From assembly GCA_958295785.1 (NCBI GenBank), contig OY282377.1:2122394-2186393 (forward strand): a DNA stretch of 64,000 bases, given 5' to 3'. Source of the stretch: an uncultured Latescibacterota bacterium. GTDB lineage: Bacteria > Latescibacterota > UBA2968. Positions 15,720-23,957 of the stretch are shown one piece after another; position 1 is the first letter of the stretch, and each line of letters opens with the position of its first letter. The position numbers were made by a program, and so were the translations under genes. The notes under the pieces are model-generated. The model saw only the letters and a program-made list of their open reading frames with translations, made no database searches and was not told the origin of the DNA.

Positions 15720-18700
15720 ATGGCATCGGAAGTTCGGGACAATCGGGATTTTTCTCGCACGTTTGAGATTACCACGCGGCGGCCCGTGGCGATTTTTATG
15801 GTGGTGCTGGCGGTTGCCGTATTTGGGTATGTGTCGTATCAGCAGTTGCCGTTGAATATGATGCCCGATATTTCGTATCCAACCCTGACCGTGCGGACGG
15901 AATATCCCGATACCGCGCCCGAAGAAGTCGAAAATTTGATCTCGAGGCCGATTGAACAGCGCCTTGGGGTGGTGAGCAATTTGGTGGGCATTACGTCGAT
16001 TTCCAGGCCCGGCCTGTCCGATGTGATTTTGGAGTTCGGCTGGGATACGGATATGAACGACGCGGTGCAGACCGTGCGCGAAAATCTCGACCGCCTCAAT
16101 TTGCCGCGCGGCGTCAATCGGCCATTGATTTTGCGCTACGACCCCACGCAAGACCCGATTATGCGCGTGGGGATTTACGGCAAGAGAAATATGTACGTGC
16201 TGCGCCACATCGCCGAGGAGGAAATCAAGCAGGAACTGGAGGCCCTCAAGGGCGTGGCCGCAGCGCGCGTGAAGGGCGGGTTGGAAGAAGAAATCCGAGT
16301 CGAGATCAGCGAGCGGCAGTTGGCGATGATGAGCCTGAACATCAACACCATCAACCGGCGGTTGCAAGAGGAAAATGTCAATCTCGCGGGCGGCAGTTTG
16401 CTGGATGGGCAAACGCAGTATTTGGTACGCACGCTGAACGAATTTCGCACCATTGACGAGATCGCCAATCTGGTGGTGGGCAACCGCGGGGGGGTTGAAA
16501 TTCGCGTGAAAGACGTGGGGCGGGTGTATCGCACGCACAAAGAGCGGGAGATCATCACCCGGGTCAATGGCACGGAAAGCGTGGAGATCGAGATTTTTAA
16601 GGAGGCGGACGCCAACATCGTGGCGACAGCGCAGCGCGTGCGCGACCGCCTCTTTGGCACCCCCGAGCAACTGGCGTACGTCGCCAAGCTCAGAGGCGGC
16701 GAGATCGAACAGGCCGAGGCCAGTGACCGGCGCGGGCGGGTGCGGCAATTCGTGCAGATGAAGGAGATGACGAGTTTCATCGCCTTTACACTGCCCGAAG
16801 GCGTGGCGATGGAGTTGTTGTCCGATCAATCCACGTTCATCGAATCGTCTGTGAACGAGGTCAAGCAAACCGCGCTGTTGGGCGGTGGATTGGCGATTTT
16901 GGTCTTGTACATTTTTCTCCGCAACCCATCGCATACCGCGATAGTGGGCCTCGCCATCCCCATTTCAATCGTGGCGACATTCGCGCCGATGAATATTTTT
17001 GGCGTGTCCCTAAATATCATGTCGCTGGGCGGGCTCGCGCTCGGCATTGGGATGCTGGTCGATAATGCGATTGTGGTGTTGGAAAGCATTTTCCGATGCC
17101 GCGAAGAAGGCGACGACATGATCGCGGCCACCATCCGGGGAACAGGGGAAGTCGGCGGGGCCGTGTTTGCATCCACGCTGACCACGGTGGCGGTGTTTTT
17201 TCCCATCGTGTTTGTCGAGGGCGTGGCCGGGCAAATTTTCGGCGATATGGCCCTCACCGTTGTGTTTTCGCTCGTGGCGTCTTTGGGGGTGGCGCTGTTT
17301 TTTATTCCCATGCTCGCTTCGCGGCAGGTGCATTTGGGGCGCGGCGACGGTGCCCCGACGCGGCTGACGCGCTCTGCCATTTTGCAACTGCGTTCTGTGG
17401 TTTGGCTGCGCGAGGGCATGGGGCTTCGGAAAAGAGGCGAAGACGCGCTCAAATATCACGCCGTGAATTTGGGCGCGCTGTTGGGGCGCGTGCCCTTGGG
17501 CTTTGTCTATGTGTGGGTGGAATACATGGCCCGCGCATCGTGGATTGCCGCTGCGGCTTTGATCGTCGCGCTCAAGGCCATAGGCGCGTTGTTGGCGGTG
17601 CTGCTCTTTCCCTTGGCCTATCCCGGCTGGTGGCTTTATTGTCGGCTGAGTTCCGGGCCCGCGTGGCGAGAGGATGCGCGCAGGCTGTGGGCCGGGATAT
17701 GCGCGTGGGCACAGGGGCGCGATCTGTTCGGCAGTGCTTGGGTGCGGAGAATTTGGGACGATTTATTGGCCTTTGTGGCGCCGCAAAATTTGGGGCGCGA
17801 CCTCGGCGTGCAAATGCGATGGACCTGGGGCGCGGTGAGGCGTTTGCGCCAGTGGGCTTGGCGCGGGGCAATGTGGAAGCGCGTTTTGAAAATCGCGCCG
17901 GCACTGGTGGGCGCGGCGGGCGTTTTGTTGCTGTTCGCGCTCGGCCCGGTGTATTTTGTTTTGCGGTTTCTGATTTTTATGACCCTCATGTCGCTCGGCA
18001 AAATGCTGGTGCTCGCGCTCATGTTTTTATTTTTGACAGGACTGGTCGCGCTGGTGGTGCTCGCCCTTATCGCATTGCCCATTCTCGCGCCGGTGCTGTT
18101 TTTGTTTGAACGCGGTTTTGACGCCATTCGCCGTGCGTACACGCCGTTTATCCGCTGGGCACTGCACAACAGGTTGAGCATTGTCATCGGCGCGGTGCTG
18201 CCGTTTGCAATATGCTATCTGGTGCTGTTGCCCCGGTTGGGCAATGAATTGATCCCGCAGGTGCATCAGGGGGAATTTAATGTGGATATCGCATTGCCCG
18301 TGGGCACGCCGCTCGAAATGACCGACGAGACCCTCGCGCTCATCGAGTCGCGGGTGATGGATGCAGGGGATGTCGGCGCGATTTCTTCCACGGTTGGCGT
18401 GGATAAAACCGATATTTCATCGTCTGATCAAGGCGAGCATACCGGGGTCGTTTCCGTGGTGCTCAAGGAGATCGAAGCAGATGAGCGAGAAAGTGTTCTG
18501 GCGCGTTGGGCGCAGTATTTTGCGGCATTGCCCGGCCGGATATGGGGCGGCATTCGAGGAGAAAGCGTTTTGGCGCAGCGCGAAGACGCATTGATGGCCG
18601 AGTTGCGAAGCAGGTTGTCGGATTTGCCGCAGATCAAGGCGGATTTTTCCCGGCCCGCGCTGTTCAGTTTTAAGACCCCGGTCGAGGTGGAAATTCGCGG

Positions 18701-19733
18701 TTATGATTTGCCAATCCTGACCCAATTGGGGCGCGAAGCCGAGCGGGTAATGGGCGAGATTCCCATGCTCTACGATGTGAAATCGAGCCTTCAGCGCGGC
18801 AACCCCGAGGTGCAAATCGTGTACAACCGGGATGTTTTGGCGAAGTACAATTTGAACGTGCGATCCGTGGCCTCGCTGGTGCGCGAGAAGGTGCAGGGCA
18901 ATGTGGTCACGCGCTTTCGGGAAGCGGACCGGCGCATCGACGTGCTGGTGCGCGTGGATGAGGCGGACCGCGCAGGGGTGTCGGATTTGCGGCGGCTGGT
19001 GGTGAACCCGGGCCGGCAAGTGCCCATTCGCCTCTCCTCGGTGGCCAATATCGAAGTCCACGAAGGCCCGAGTGAAATTCGGCGGATCGATCAACAGCGC
19101 GCGGTGCTGATTTCGGCCAATGTGAGCGGCATAGATTTGGGCACGATGACCGCGACGATTCAGCAGGCGTTAGAGACGATGGACGTGCCCCCGGATGTGT
19201 CGATGGTGATCGGCGGACAAAACAAGGAGATGGAGACCTCGTTGAACAGTTTGACGTTCGCGCTGGGCCTCGCAATTTTTCTGGTGTACATTGTGATGGC
19301 CTCGCAATTTGAATCCTTTCTCCACCCCTTTGTGATTATGTTCAGCATTCCGCTCGCGCTGATTGGCGTGATCGTCATTTTGTTTGCCACGGGCGTGCCC
19401 CTTTCGGTGGTGGTCTTTTTGGGCATTATTATGCTGGCTGGCATTGTGGTGAACAACGCCATTGTGCTCGTGGATTATATCAATCACCTGCGGCGCAGCG
19501 GCTTGTCCAAGATCGAAGCGATTGTGCAGGCAGGCGAAGTGCGGTTGCGCCCGATTTTGATGACCACATCGACCACCGTGCTGGGGTTGTTGCCCATGGC
19601 GCTCGGCCTGGGCGATGGCGCGGAAATCCGCACGCCAATGGCGATCACCGTGGTGGCCGGGCTGATCAGTTCCACCCTTTTAACGCTGGTGATCATCCCG
19701 ACAGTGTATTCCCTGATGGACCGCGGCGAGTGA
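15720..19733 (+). CDS. RND multidrug-efflux-type transporter with large internal insertion
   Basis: 1337 residues from ATG 15720, with GTGGAGAA upstream; usual AcrB/MexB-type pumps have about 1030. The first half has the TM1 region (RRPVAIFMVVLAVAVFGYVSY), PN1/PN2 porter domains (YPDTAPEEVENLISRPIEQ) and TM2-6 with GGLALGIGMLVDNAIVVLE. The second half mirrors this with PLALIGVIVILFATG and GIIMLAGIVVNNAIVLVDYI. Between TM6 and TM7, residues about 535-815 form an extra block with several hydrophobic segments (WIAAAALIVALKAIGALLAV, FLIFMTLMSLGKMLVLALMF) that ordinary RND pumps lack. It is a proton-driven exporter in the inner membrane, working with the flanking MFP and TolC genes. Confidence 0.92.
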   Translation: MASEVRDNRDFSRTFEITTRRPVAIFMVVLAVAVFGYVSYQQLPLNMMPDISYPTLTVRTEYPDTAPEEVENLISRPIEQRLGVVSNLVGITSISRPGLSDVILEFGWDTDMNDAVQTVRENLDRLNLPRGVNRPLILRYDPTQDPIMRVGIYGKRNMYVLRHIAEEEIKQELEALKGVAAARVKGGLEEEIRVEISERQLAMMSLNINTINRRLQEENVNLAGGSLLDGQTQYLVRTLNEFRTIDEIANLVVGNRGGVEIRVKDVGRVYRTHKEREIITRVNGTESVEIEIFKEADANIVATAQRVRDRLFGTPEQLAYVAKLRGGEIEQAEASDRRGRVRQFVQMKEMTSFIAFTLPEGVAMELLSDQSTFIESSVNEVKQTALLGGGLAILVLYIFLRNPSHTAIVGLAIPISIVATFAPMNIFGVSLNIMSLGGLALGIGMLVDNAIVVLESIFRCREEGDDMIAATIRGTGEVGGAVFASTLTTVAVFFPIVFVEGVAGQIFGDMALTVVFSLVASLGVALFFIPMLASRQVHLGRGDGAPTRLTRSAILQLRSVVWLREGMGLRKRGEDALKYHAVNLGALLGRVPLGFVYVWVEYMARASWIAAAALIVALKAIGALLAVLLFPLAYPGWWLYCRLSSGPAWREDARRLWAGICAWAQGRDLFGSAWVRRIWDDLLAFVAPQNLGRDLGVQMRWTWGAVRRLRQWAWRGAMWKRVLKIAPALVGAAGVLLLFALGPVYFVLRFLIFMTLMSLGKMLVLALMFLFLTGLVALVVLALIALPILAPVLFLFERGFDAIRRAYTPFIRWALHNRLSIVIGAVLPFAICYLVLLPRLGNELIPQVHQGEFNVDIALPVGTPLEMTDETLALIESRVMDAGDVGAISSTVGVDKTDISSSDQGEHTGVVSVVLKEIEADERESVLARWAQYFAALPGRIWGGIRGESVLAQREDALMAELRSRLSDLPQIKADFSRPALFSFKTPVEVEIRGYDLPILTQLGREAERVMGEIPMLYDVKSSLQRGNPEVQIVYNRDVLAKYNLNVRSVASLVREKVQGNVVTRFREADRRIDVLVRVDEADRAGVSDLRRLVVNPGRQVPIRLSSVANIEVHEGPSEIRRIDQQRAVLISANVSGIDLGTMTATIQQALETMDVPPDVSMVIGGQNKEMETSLNSLTFALGLAIFLVYIVMASQFESFLHPFVIMFSIPLALIGVIVILFATGVPLSVVVFLGIIMLAGIVVNNAIVLVDYINHLRRSGLSKIEAIVQAGEVRLRPILMTTSTTVLGLLPMALGLGDGAEIRTPMAITVVAGLISSTLLTLVIIPTVYSLMDRGE

Positions 19734-19760
19734 GCGTTACCTCCCTATGAGAAAGAGAAT

Positions 19761-19787
19761 GTAGGGGCGATGCCCCTGTGCTCACCC
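19761..19787. repeat. Short palindromic interspersed repeat (first of two in tandem)
   Basis: GTAGGGGCGATGCCCC…CTCACCC, the reverse complement of the 6695 element with one changed base in the right arm. It lies in the 262-bp gap before the TolC gene. Confidence 0.8.
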
Positions 19788-19807
19788 AAAGATGCAAGGA
19801 TGGAAAC

Positions 19808-19834
19808 GTAGGGGCGATGCCCCTGTGCTCGCCC
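19808..19834. repeat. Short palindromic interspersed repeat (second of two in tandem)
   Basis: Exact family member GTAGGGGCGATGCCCC…CTCGCCC, 20 bp after the previous copy and in the same orientation. The linker aaagatgcaaggatggaaac looks like the sequence that also flanks other copies. Confidence 0.8.
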
Positions 19835-19995
19835 GAAAATGCAAGGCGGAAGAACATCGCCCCTTGCGTTTTGAGATAGCCTCTAAAACTTTTTTGTGGC
19901 AACGCAAGCGAATACTTGGTAACTTTTTGGGCGTTTTTTCGTCTAAACGTTGTAGAAAATTGGCGTTATTATTCTTTTAGAACTATGGAGATTGA

Positions 19996-21375
19996 ATGAT
20001 GGGGTTTGTGAGATATATCGCAGTATTGGCTATCGCTTTTGTGGGTGTGCGGGCAAGTGCCCAAGAGCCGCAGCGGGAGATGCGCCTGACGCTGAATGAA
20101 TGCGTGGAGATCGCGTTGACGAATAATGCACAGATCGAGCAGGATAAGTACACGGTCGCGATTTCCGAGACCCAAGTCGATAATGTGCGGAATGGGTTTT
20201 TTCCCTCGGTTTCCACTGTGGCGTGGGGGATCAGCAGAGGTGTGCAGGGGCCGCGCGAAGGGCAAGTTCTGGATCAGACCACGGGCACGCTGGTGCAGTT
20301 GTTGGGGGAAGACCGCATTACGGGCGGGCAGAATTTCAGAATTGGTGGCTTGTCAATGCCGATTTACGACGGGCAGCTCATCTCCCAACTCTCGGGCGCG
20401 AAGAAATCCCTGATGCAGGTGCAAATGCAGCAAATTGGCAATCGCAAAGGCATTGTTTTTCAGACCAAACAGCGGTATTTTCAGTTGTTGCAGGCCATCA
20501 AACTCTTGGAATTGCAACAAGAGCGCGTGCGGGTTTCCGAAGAAAGCCTGCGCCGCGCAGAGACGTTGTACGAGATCGGCTCCGCTGCCATCTTGCAGGT
20601 GGCGAACGCAAAGTCGAACTTGGCTGCTTTGCGCGCACTCCTGATCCAGCGAGAAAACGATGTGAGCCTCGCGCGGTTGAGTTTGGCCTTTACGATGGGC
20701 CTGGGCACGGATGTGGATGTGATTCCAGCCGAAGAAGAGTTTGAACTGTTGCCCCCGAAGTATTCTTATCGGGACGCGCTGACTCTCGCGCTCGAAGAAC
20801 ATCCCGACATTCTGGACAGCAAATACGGCATGCTGGCGGCCAGAGACAATTACAATGCGACTCGGAAGGGGTTGTACCATCCCCGAATTACGATGAGCAC
20901 GAGTGCGTATAGCTGGAGCATTGGGAGGGATGAGGAATTTGGCGGTTTGGAAGACCTTTTTCTCAAGAACTACAACTATAGCTTCAGTATCAACGCGAGC
21001 ATTCCCCTGTTTAATTTTAATACGGGCAACGCCCTTAGGCGGCAAAAGCTCCAGTATTTGCGGAGCCAAGAACAGTTGGATCAAGCCAAACGACAAAGGG
21101 CCTTGAATGTCCGCCAGCGGTATCTCAACCTGGAGCGTTTTCGGCGTTTGGTCGAAGCCAATGAAGTGGCTGTGGAAGCGGCTGAGGAGAATTTTAAGCT
21201 GGAAGAAGAGCGGTATAATTTTGGTGGCGGCACCTTTCTCGAGCGGTTGACCGCGCAACGCGATTTGTTCGATGCACGCAATGAGTTGGTGCAGGCAAAA
21301 TACAACTATTTGATCGAGATGGCGAATTTGGAAAATCAAGTCGGCACGTCTGTTGTCGGAGATGACAAAAAATAA
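19996..21375 (+). CDS. TolC-family outer membrane efflux protein
   Basis: 459 residues; two adjacent ATGs at 19996 and 19999 follow TATGGAG. The signal peptide is FVRYIAVLAIAFVGVRASAQ. The N-terminal LTLNECVEIALTNNAQIEQ and the matching second repeat YRDALTLALEEHPDILDSK are the duplicated OEP signature. Long amphipathic helices and the end RYNFGGGTFLERLTAQRDLFDARNEL complete the fold. It forms the outer-membrane channel for the RND/MFP pump encoded upstream, so the cell envelope is Gram-negative. Confidence 0.93.
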   Translation: MMGFVRYIAVLAIAFVGVRASAQEPQREMRLTLNECVEIALTNNAQIEQDKYTVAISETQVDNVRNGFFPSVSTVAWGISRGVQGPREGQVLDQTTGTLVQLLGEDRITGGQNFRIGGLSMPIYDGQLISQLSGAKKSLMQVQMQQIGNRKGIVFQTKQRYFQLLQAIKLLELQQERVRVSEESLRRAETLYEIGSAAILQVANAKSNLAALRALLIQRENDVSLARLSLAFTMGLGTDVDVIPAEEEFELLPPKYSYRDALTLALEEHPDILDSKYGMLAARDNYNATRKGLYHPRITMSTSAYSWSIGRDEEFGGLEDLFLKNYNYSFSINASIPLFNFNTGNALRRQKLQYLRSQEQLDQAKRQRALNVRQRYLNLERFRRLVEANEVAVEAAEENFKLEEERYNFGGGTFLERLTAQRDLFDARNELVQAKYNYLIEMANLENQVGTSVVGDDKK

Positions 21376-21388
21376 TTGGAGGCAAACT

Positions 21389-21838
21389 ATGTTTTATCGG
21401 ATCGGTACCGGATTGATTGCGATGGCCCTGCTCTTGAGCGCGACGATGCCTGCCCAGGCCGCCGGGAAGGATTTTTTGCTGCGGTCGAAATTCCACGGCG
21501 CGCTGATGTTGGGGTTGGGCGGTCTTATGATTAAAGGGGCGATTGACGCAAAAAAAGAGGCCAATGACGCTTATGCTTTGTACAAGCAGGCCGGTACGTC
21601 TTCCTCAGCGCGAGATCTTTACGATAGTTCCAAGCGCCACGACACCCGCGCCGCTATGTTGGGGGTTTTGGGCGGTGTAGCGATTCTCTATTCCGTGCAT
21701 TTGTTTATCAAAGAGGACGCGGATTTGTCCCCGCCCAAGATGGACCGCGGCATTGTCAACATCAAGGGTGTGGCGTTGGATGTGAAAGGCGATGTGTTTC
21801 AAAGAAAGATGCAGGTGCAACTCAAAAAAGGGTTCTAA
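21389..21838 (+). CDS. Small exported protein of unknown function
   Basis: 149 residues from ATG 21389 with TTGGAGG 6 nt upstream and 13 bp after the TolC stop, so it probably belongs to the efflux operon. Signal peptide: FYRIGTGLIAMALLLSATMPAQA. Two more hydrophobic segments (LMLGLGGLMIKGA and MLGVLGGVAILYSVHLFI) flank a polar stretch with KKEANDAYALYKQAG. The C-terminus is basic and beta-like. It recalls small DUF5683-like envelope proteins, but I cannot assign a family. Confidence 0.75.
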   Translation: MFYRIGTGLIAMALLLSATMPAQAAGKDFLLRSKFHGALMLGLGGLMIKGAIDAKKEANDAYALYKQAGTSSSARDLYDSSKRHDTRAAMLGVLGGVAILYSVHLFIKEDADLSPPKMDRGIVNIKGVALDVKGDVFQRKMQVQLKKGF

Positions 21839-21865
21839 AAGTTGGACAGCAAAAGAACGAAAAGC

Positions 21866-21902
21866 AAAAGGACGATACCGACAACGTATCGTCCTTTTTT
21901 TT
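21866..21902 (+). terminator. Rho-independent terminator of the efflux operon
   Basis: AAAAGGACGATAC pairs with GTATCGTCCTTTT around a 7-nt loop and is followed by a long T run, 27 bp after the stop of the small exported protein. Confidence 0.93.
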
Positions 21903-22026
21903 CCAGTTCCACTCACAGCGACCACCCCGACAATGCCCGGCAGTTGCGTTGCTTTTTGGCAAATCGTTAAATTGATTTGGCAGAGTAGAGAGGGGAGAGT
22001 GAAAACAACTTCTGAGGACGGACATC

Positions 22027-23367
22027 ATGTTTTTTGACAACATCGCGCTCGGCGTGCCCAAGATATTGCTCCCCAAACCCGAAATTGACTGCGAGAAGTG
22101 GGCAGTCATTGCCTGCGATCAGTATGTACACGACCTGTCGTATTGGGAGGAGGTCAAGCGCGTGGTGGGCAATGCCCCGTCAACGCTGGATCTCATCTAT
22201 CCCGAAGTCTATTTGTCCGACGATGGACACAAAGAACGGATTGATCGCGTGCATCGCAACATGAAACGCTTTGTTGCGGATGGCGTTTTCCGCGATGCAA
22301 TCGAAGGCTTTTTGCTCGTTGATCGCGTCCTGCCTTCTGGAAAATCGCGCAGGGGATTGGTCGTCGCGCTCGACCTCGAGCACTACGACAGCCGAAGCCA
22401 ATCCAAAACCCTCATCCGCACAACCGAGGGCACCTATCCCAAAAACCTCGAAGCCCGGTTGGAAGTGCGGGGCAATGCCTCGCTCGAATGCCCCCATATC
22501 CTCGTGCTCATTGACGATCCGAAAAGGGAAATTATCGAACCCCTCTTTGAAGAAGGCCATCCCACCATTGTCGATTTTGAACTCATGATGCACGGTGGGC
22601 GGCTCAAGTATCAATTGATCGATAGCCGAGAGGACATAGCGCGCATTGCCCAAAAACTCGCCAGGCGGATCGCCCCCGATTATATCCGAGAAAAATACGG
22701 CGTTAAAAACGAAACGCTCCTATACGCGATGGGCGATGGCAACCACTCCTTTGCCGCGGCGCAAAAAGCATGGCAAAAGATCAAATCAACCCTCGGCGAC
22801 GCGATAGACGCGGCGCGGCATCCCGCGCGGTACGCGATAGTCGAGTTGATCAACCTGCATGGCGATGCGATAGACATAGAGCCGATCCACAGGGTGATCA
22901 CGCGGGTCGATCCAACCGCCGCGTGCAACGCGATGGTCGCATTGCACAATGAACGCGGGGCGCGTGCGCGTTTGGAAATGGTCGCATCGACCGAGGCACA
23001 AAATCGACACATGGCAGAATTGGCGTCTGAATCAACGCATTGCCTACCCTATCGCGCCGCCGGAAACTTGGGTATTTTGGTCATTGAAAATCCATCGCAA
23101 AGAACCATCCCCGAAACAATGGAAGCCGCGCTCGACTTGTTCACGCGAGAAAATGCCGAAGCCGAGGTCGGATTCATTCACGGCGCGGATGTGATTGACG
23201 AACTCGGCAATCGATCCGATGCCCTCGGTTTTTACCTGCCACCCATTTCAAAAGACAGCGTGTTTGAATCCATTGTGCGCTATGGCGCCTATCCCCGCAA
23301 ATCCATCTCCATCGGTCACGCAGACGAAAAGCGTTACTACATGGAGTGCCGCAGCCTTGGGCGGTGA
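22027..23367 (+). CDS. DUF1015 family protein
   Basis: 446 residues from ATG 22027 with CTGAGGA upstream. The family features are the N-terminal WAVIACDQYVHD-type opening, a middle acidic segment CPHILVLIDDPKREIIEPL, and the hallmark YAMGDGNHSFAAAQKAW near residue 235. The C-terminus has IVRYGAYPRKSISIGH. DUF1015 proteins are widespread cytoplasmic proteins, sometimes linked to serine kinase-like activity (SbnI-type), but the role here is unknown. The gene stands alone between two regulatory regions. Confidence 0.85.
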   Translation: MFFDNIALGVPKILLPKPEIDCEKWAVIACDQYVHDLSYWEEVKRVVGNAPSTLDLIYPEVYLSDDGHKERIDRVHRNMKRFVADGVFRDAIEGFLLVDRVLPSGKSRRGLVVALDLEHYDSRSQSKTLIRTTEGTYPKNLEARLEVRGNASLECPHILVLIDDPKREIIEPLFEEGHPTIVDFELMMHGGRLKYQLIDSREDIARIAQKLARRIAPDYIREKYGVKNETLLYAMGDGNHSFAAAQKAWQKIKSTLGDAIDAARHPARYAIVELINLHGDAIDIEPIHRVITRVDPTAACNAMVALHNERGARARLEMVASTEAQNRHMAELASESTHCLPYRAAGNLGILVIENPSQRTIPETMEAALDLFTRENAEAEVGFIHGADVIDELGNRSDALGFYLPPISKDSVFESIVRYGAYPRKSISIGHADEKRYYMECRSLGR

Positions 23368-23385
23368 TGGTTGAACGCGAAAGCC

Positions 23386-23414
23386 TTGCCACATGCACGT
23401 AAATCCCTTATATT
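23386..23414 (+). promoter_or_regulatory. Promoter of the CBS-KorA-KorB operon
   Basis: TTGCCA at 23386-23391 and TATATT at 23409-23414 with a 17-bp spacer, about 60 bp before ATG 23473. The -10 matches those at 8169, 9394 and 39623. Confidence 0.65.
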
Positions 23415-23472
23415 AAAATCGGTCCAAACGGACAGCATCATCCCCTCTAAAGCCCCTCTAAAGAGCCTTCCC

Positions 23473-23940
23473 ATGAATCTGAGCAGCAGCCTCCACAACG
23501 ACACGGTCAAGCACGTCGATCTCTCTTTTTACGTCGAAGTTGAAAAAGATCATCCCGTCGGTCGCGTCATCGCCAAAATGCAGGCCAGCCAGCGCAAATG
23601 CGCGTTGGTGATGAATCGGGGCAAACTCGTCGGCATCTTCACGGCGCACGATATTGCCCGGCGCGTGCTCGGTCAAACCGAGGTGCTCTGCCAGCCCATT
23701 GAAGCGACCATGACGCCCGACCCGCTCACCTTGCAATCGGATCTCACCTTGATCGAAGCCATCCGATTTATGGGCGACAACCCCCACCGCTACATGCCCG
23801 TTGTCGATGCAGACGGCCGCGTGTTGGGCACGCTGACCCACTACGCGATCATCAAATACATGAGCGATCACTTTCCCGAAGAAATCTACAACTTACCGCC
23901 AACCCCGGACCATTTTGCCCATGCGCGAGATGGCGCCTAA
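23473..23940 (+). CDS. Tandem CBS-domain protein
   Basis: 155 residues from ATG 23473. It has two CBS motifs: VGRVIAKMQASQRKCALVMNRGKLVGIFTAHD- and LTLIEAIRFMGDNPHRYMPVVDADGRVLGTLTH-type halves. Such pairs bind adenine nucleotides or SAM and regulate partner proteins. The gene ends 17 bp before korA, so it is probably co-transcribed, and korB carries its own CBS pair. The likely role is sensing energy or redox state for the oxidoreductase; this is inference. Confidence 0.85.
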   Translation: MNLSSSLHNDTVKHVDLSFYVEVEKDHPVGRVIAKMQASQRKCALVMNRGKLVGIFTAHDIARRVLGQTEVLCQPIEATMTPDPLTLQSDLTLIEAIRFMGDNPHRYMPVVDADGRVLGTLTHYAIIKYMSDHFPEEIYNLPPTPDHFAHARDGA

Positions 23941-23957
23941 AAATTTTAGGAGGATTT

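Noticed and set aside
15699..16934. 411-codon minus-strand frame inside the RND gene
   Set aside because: Shadow of the RND coding sequence; His/Arg-rich composition without any recognisable domain.
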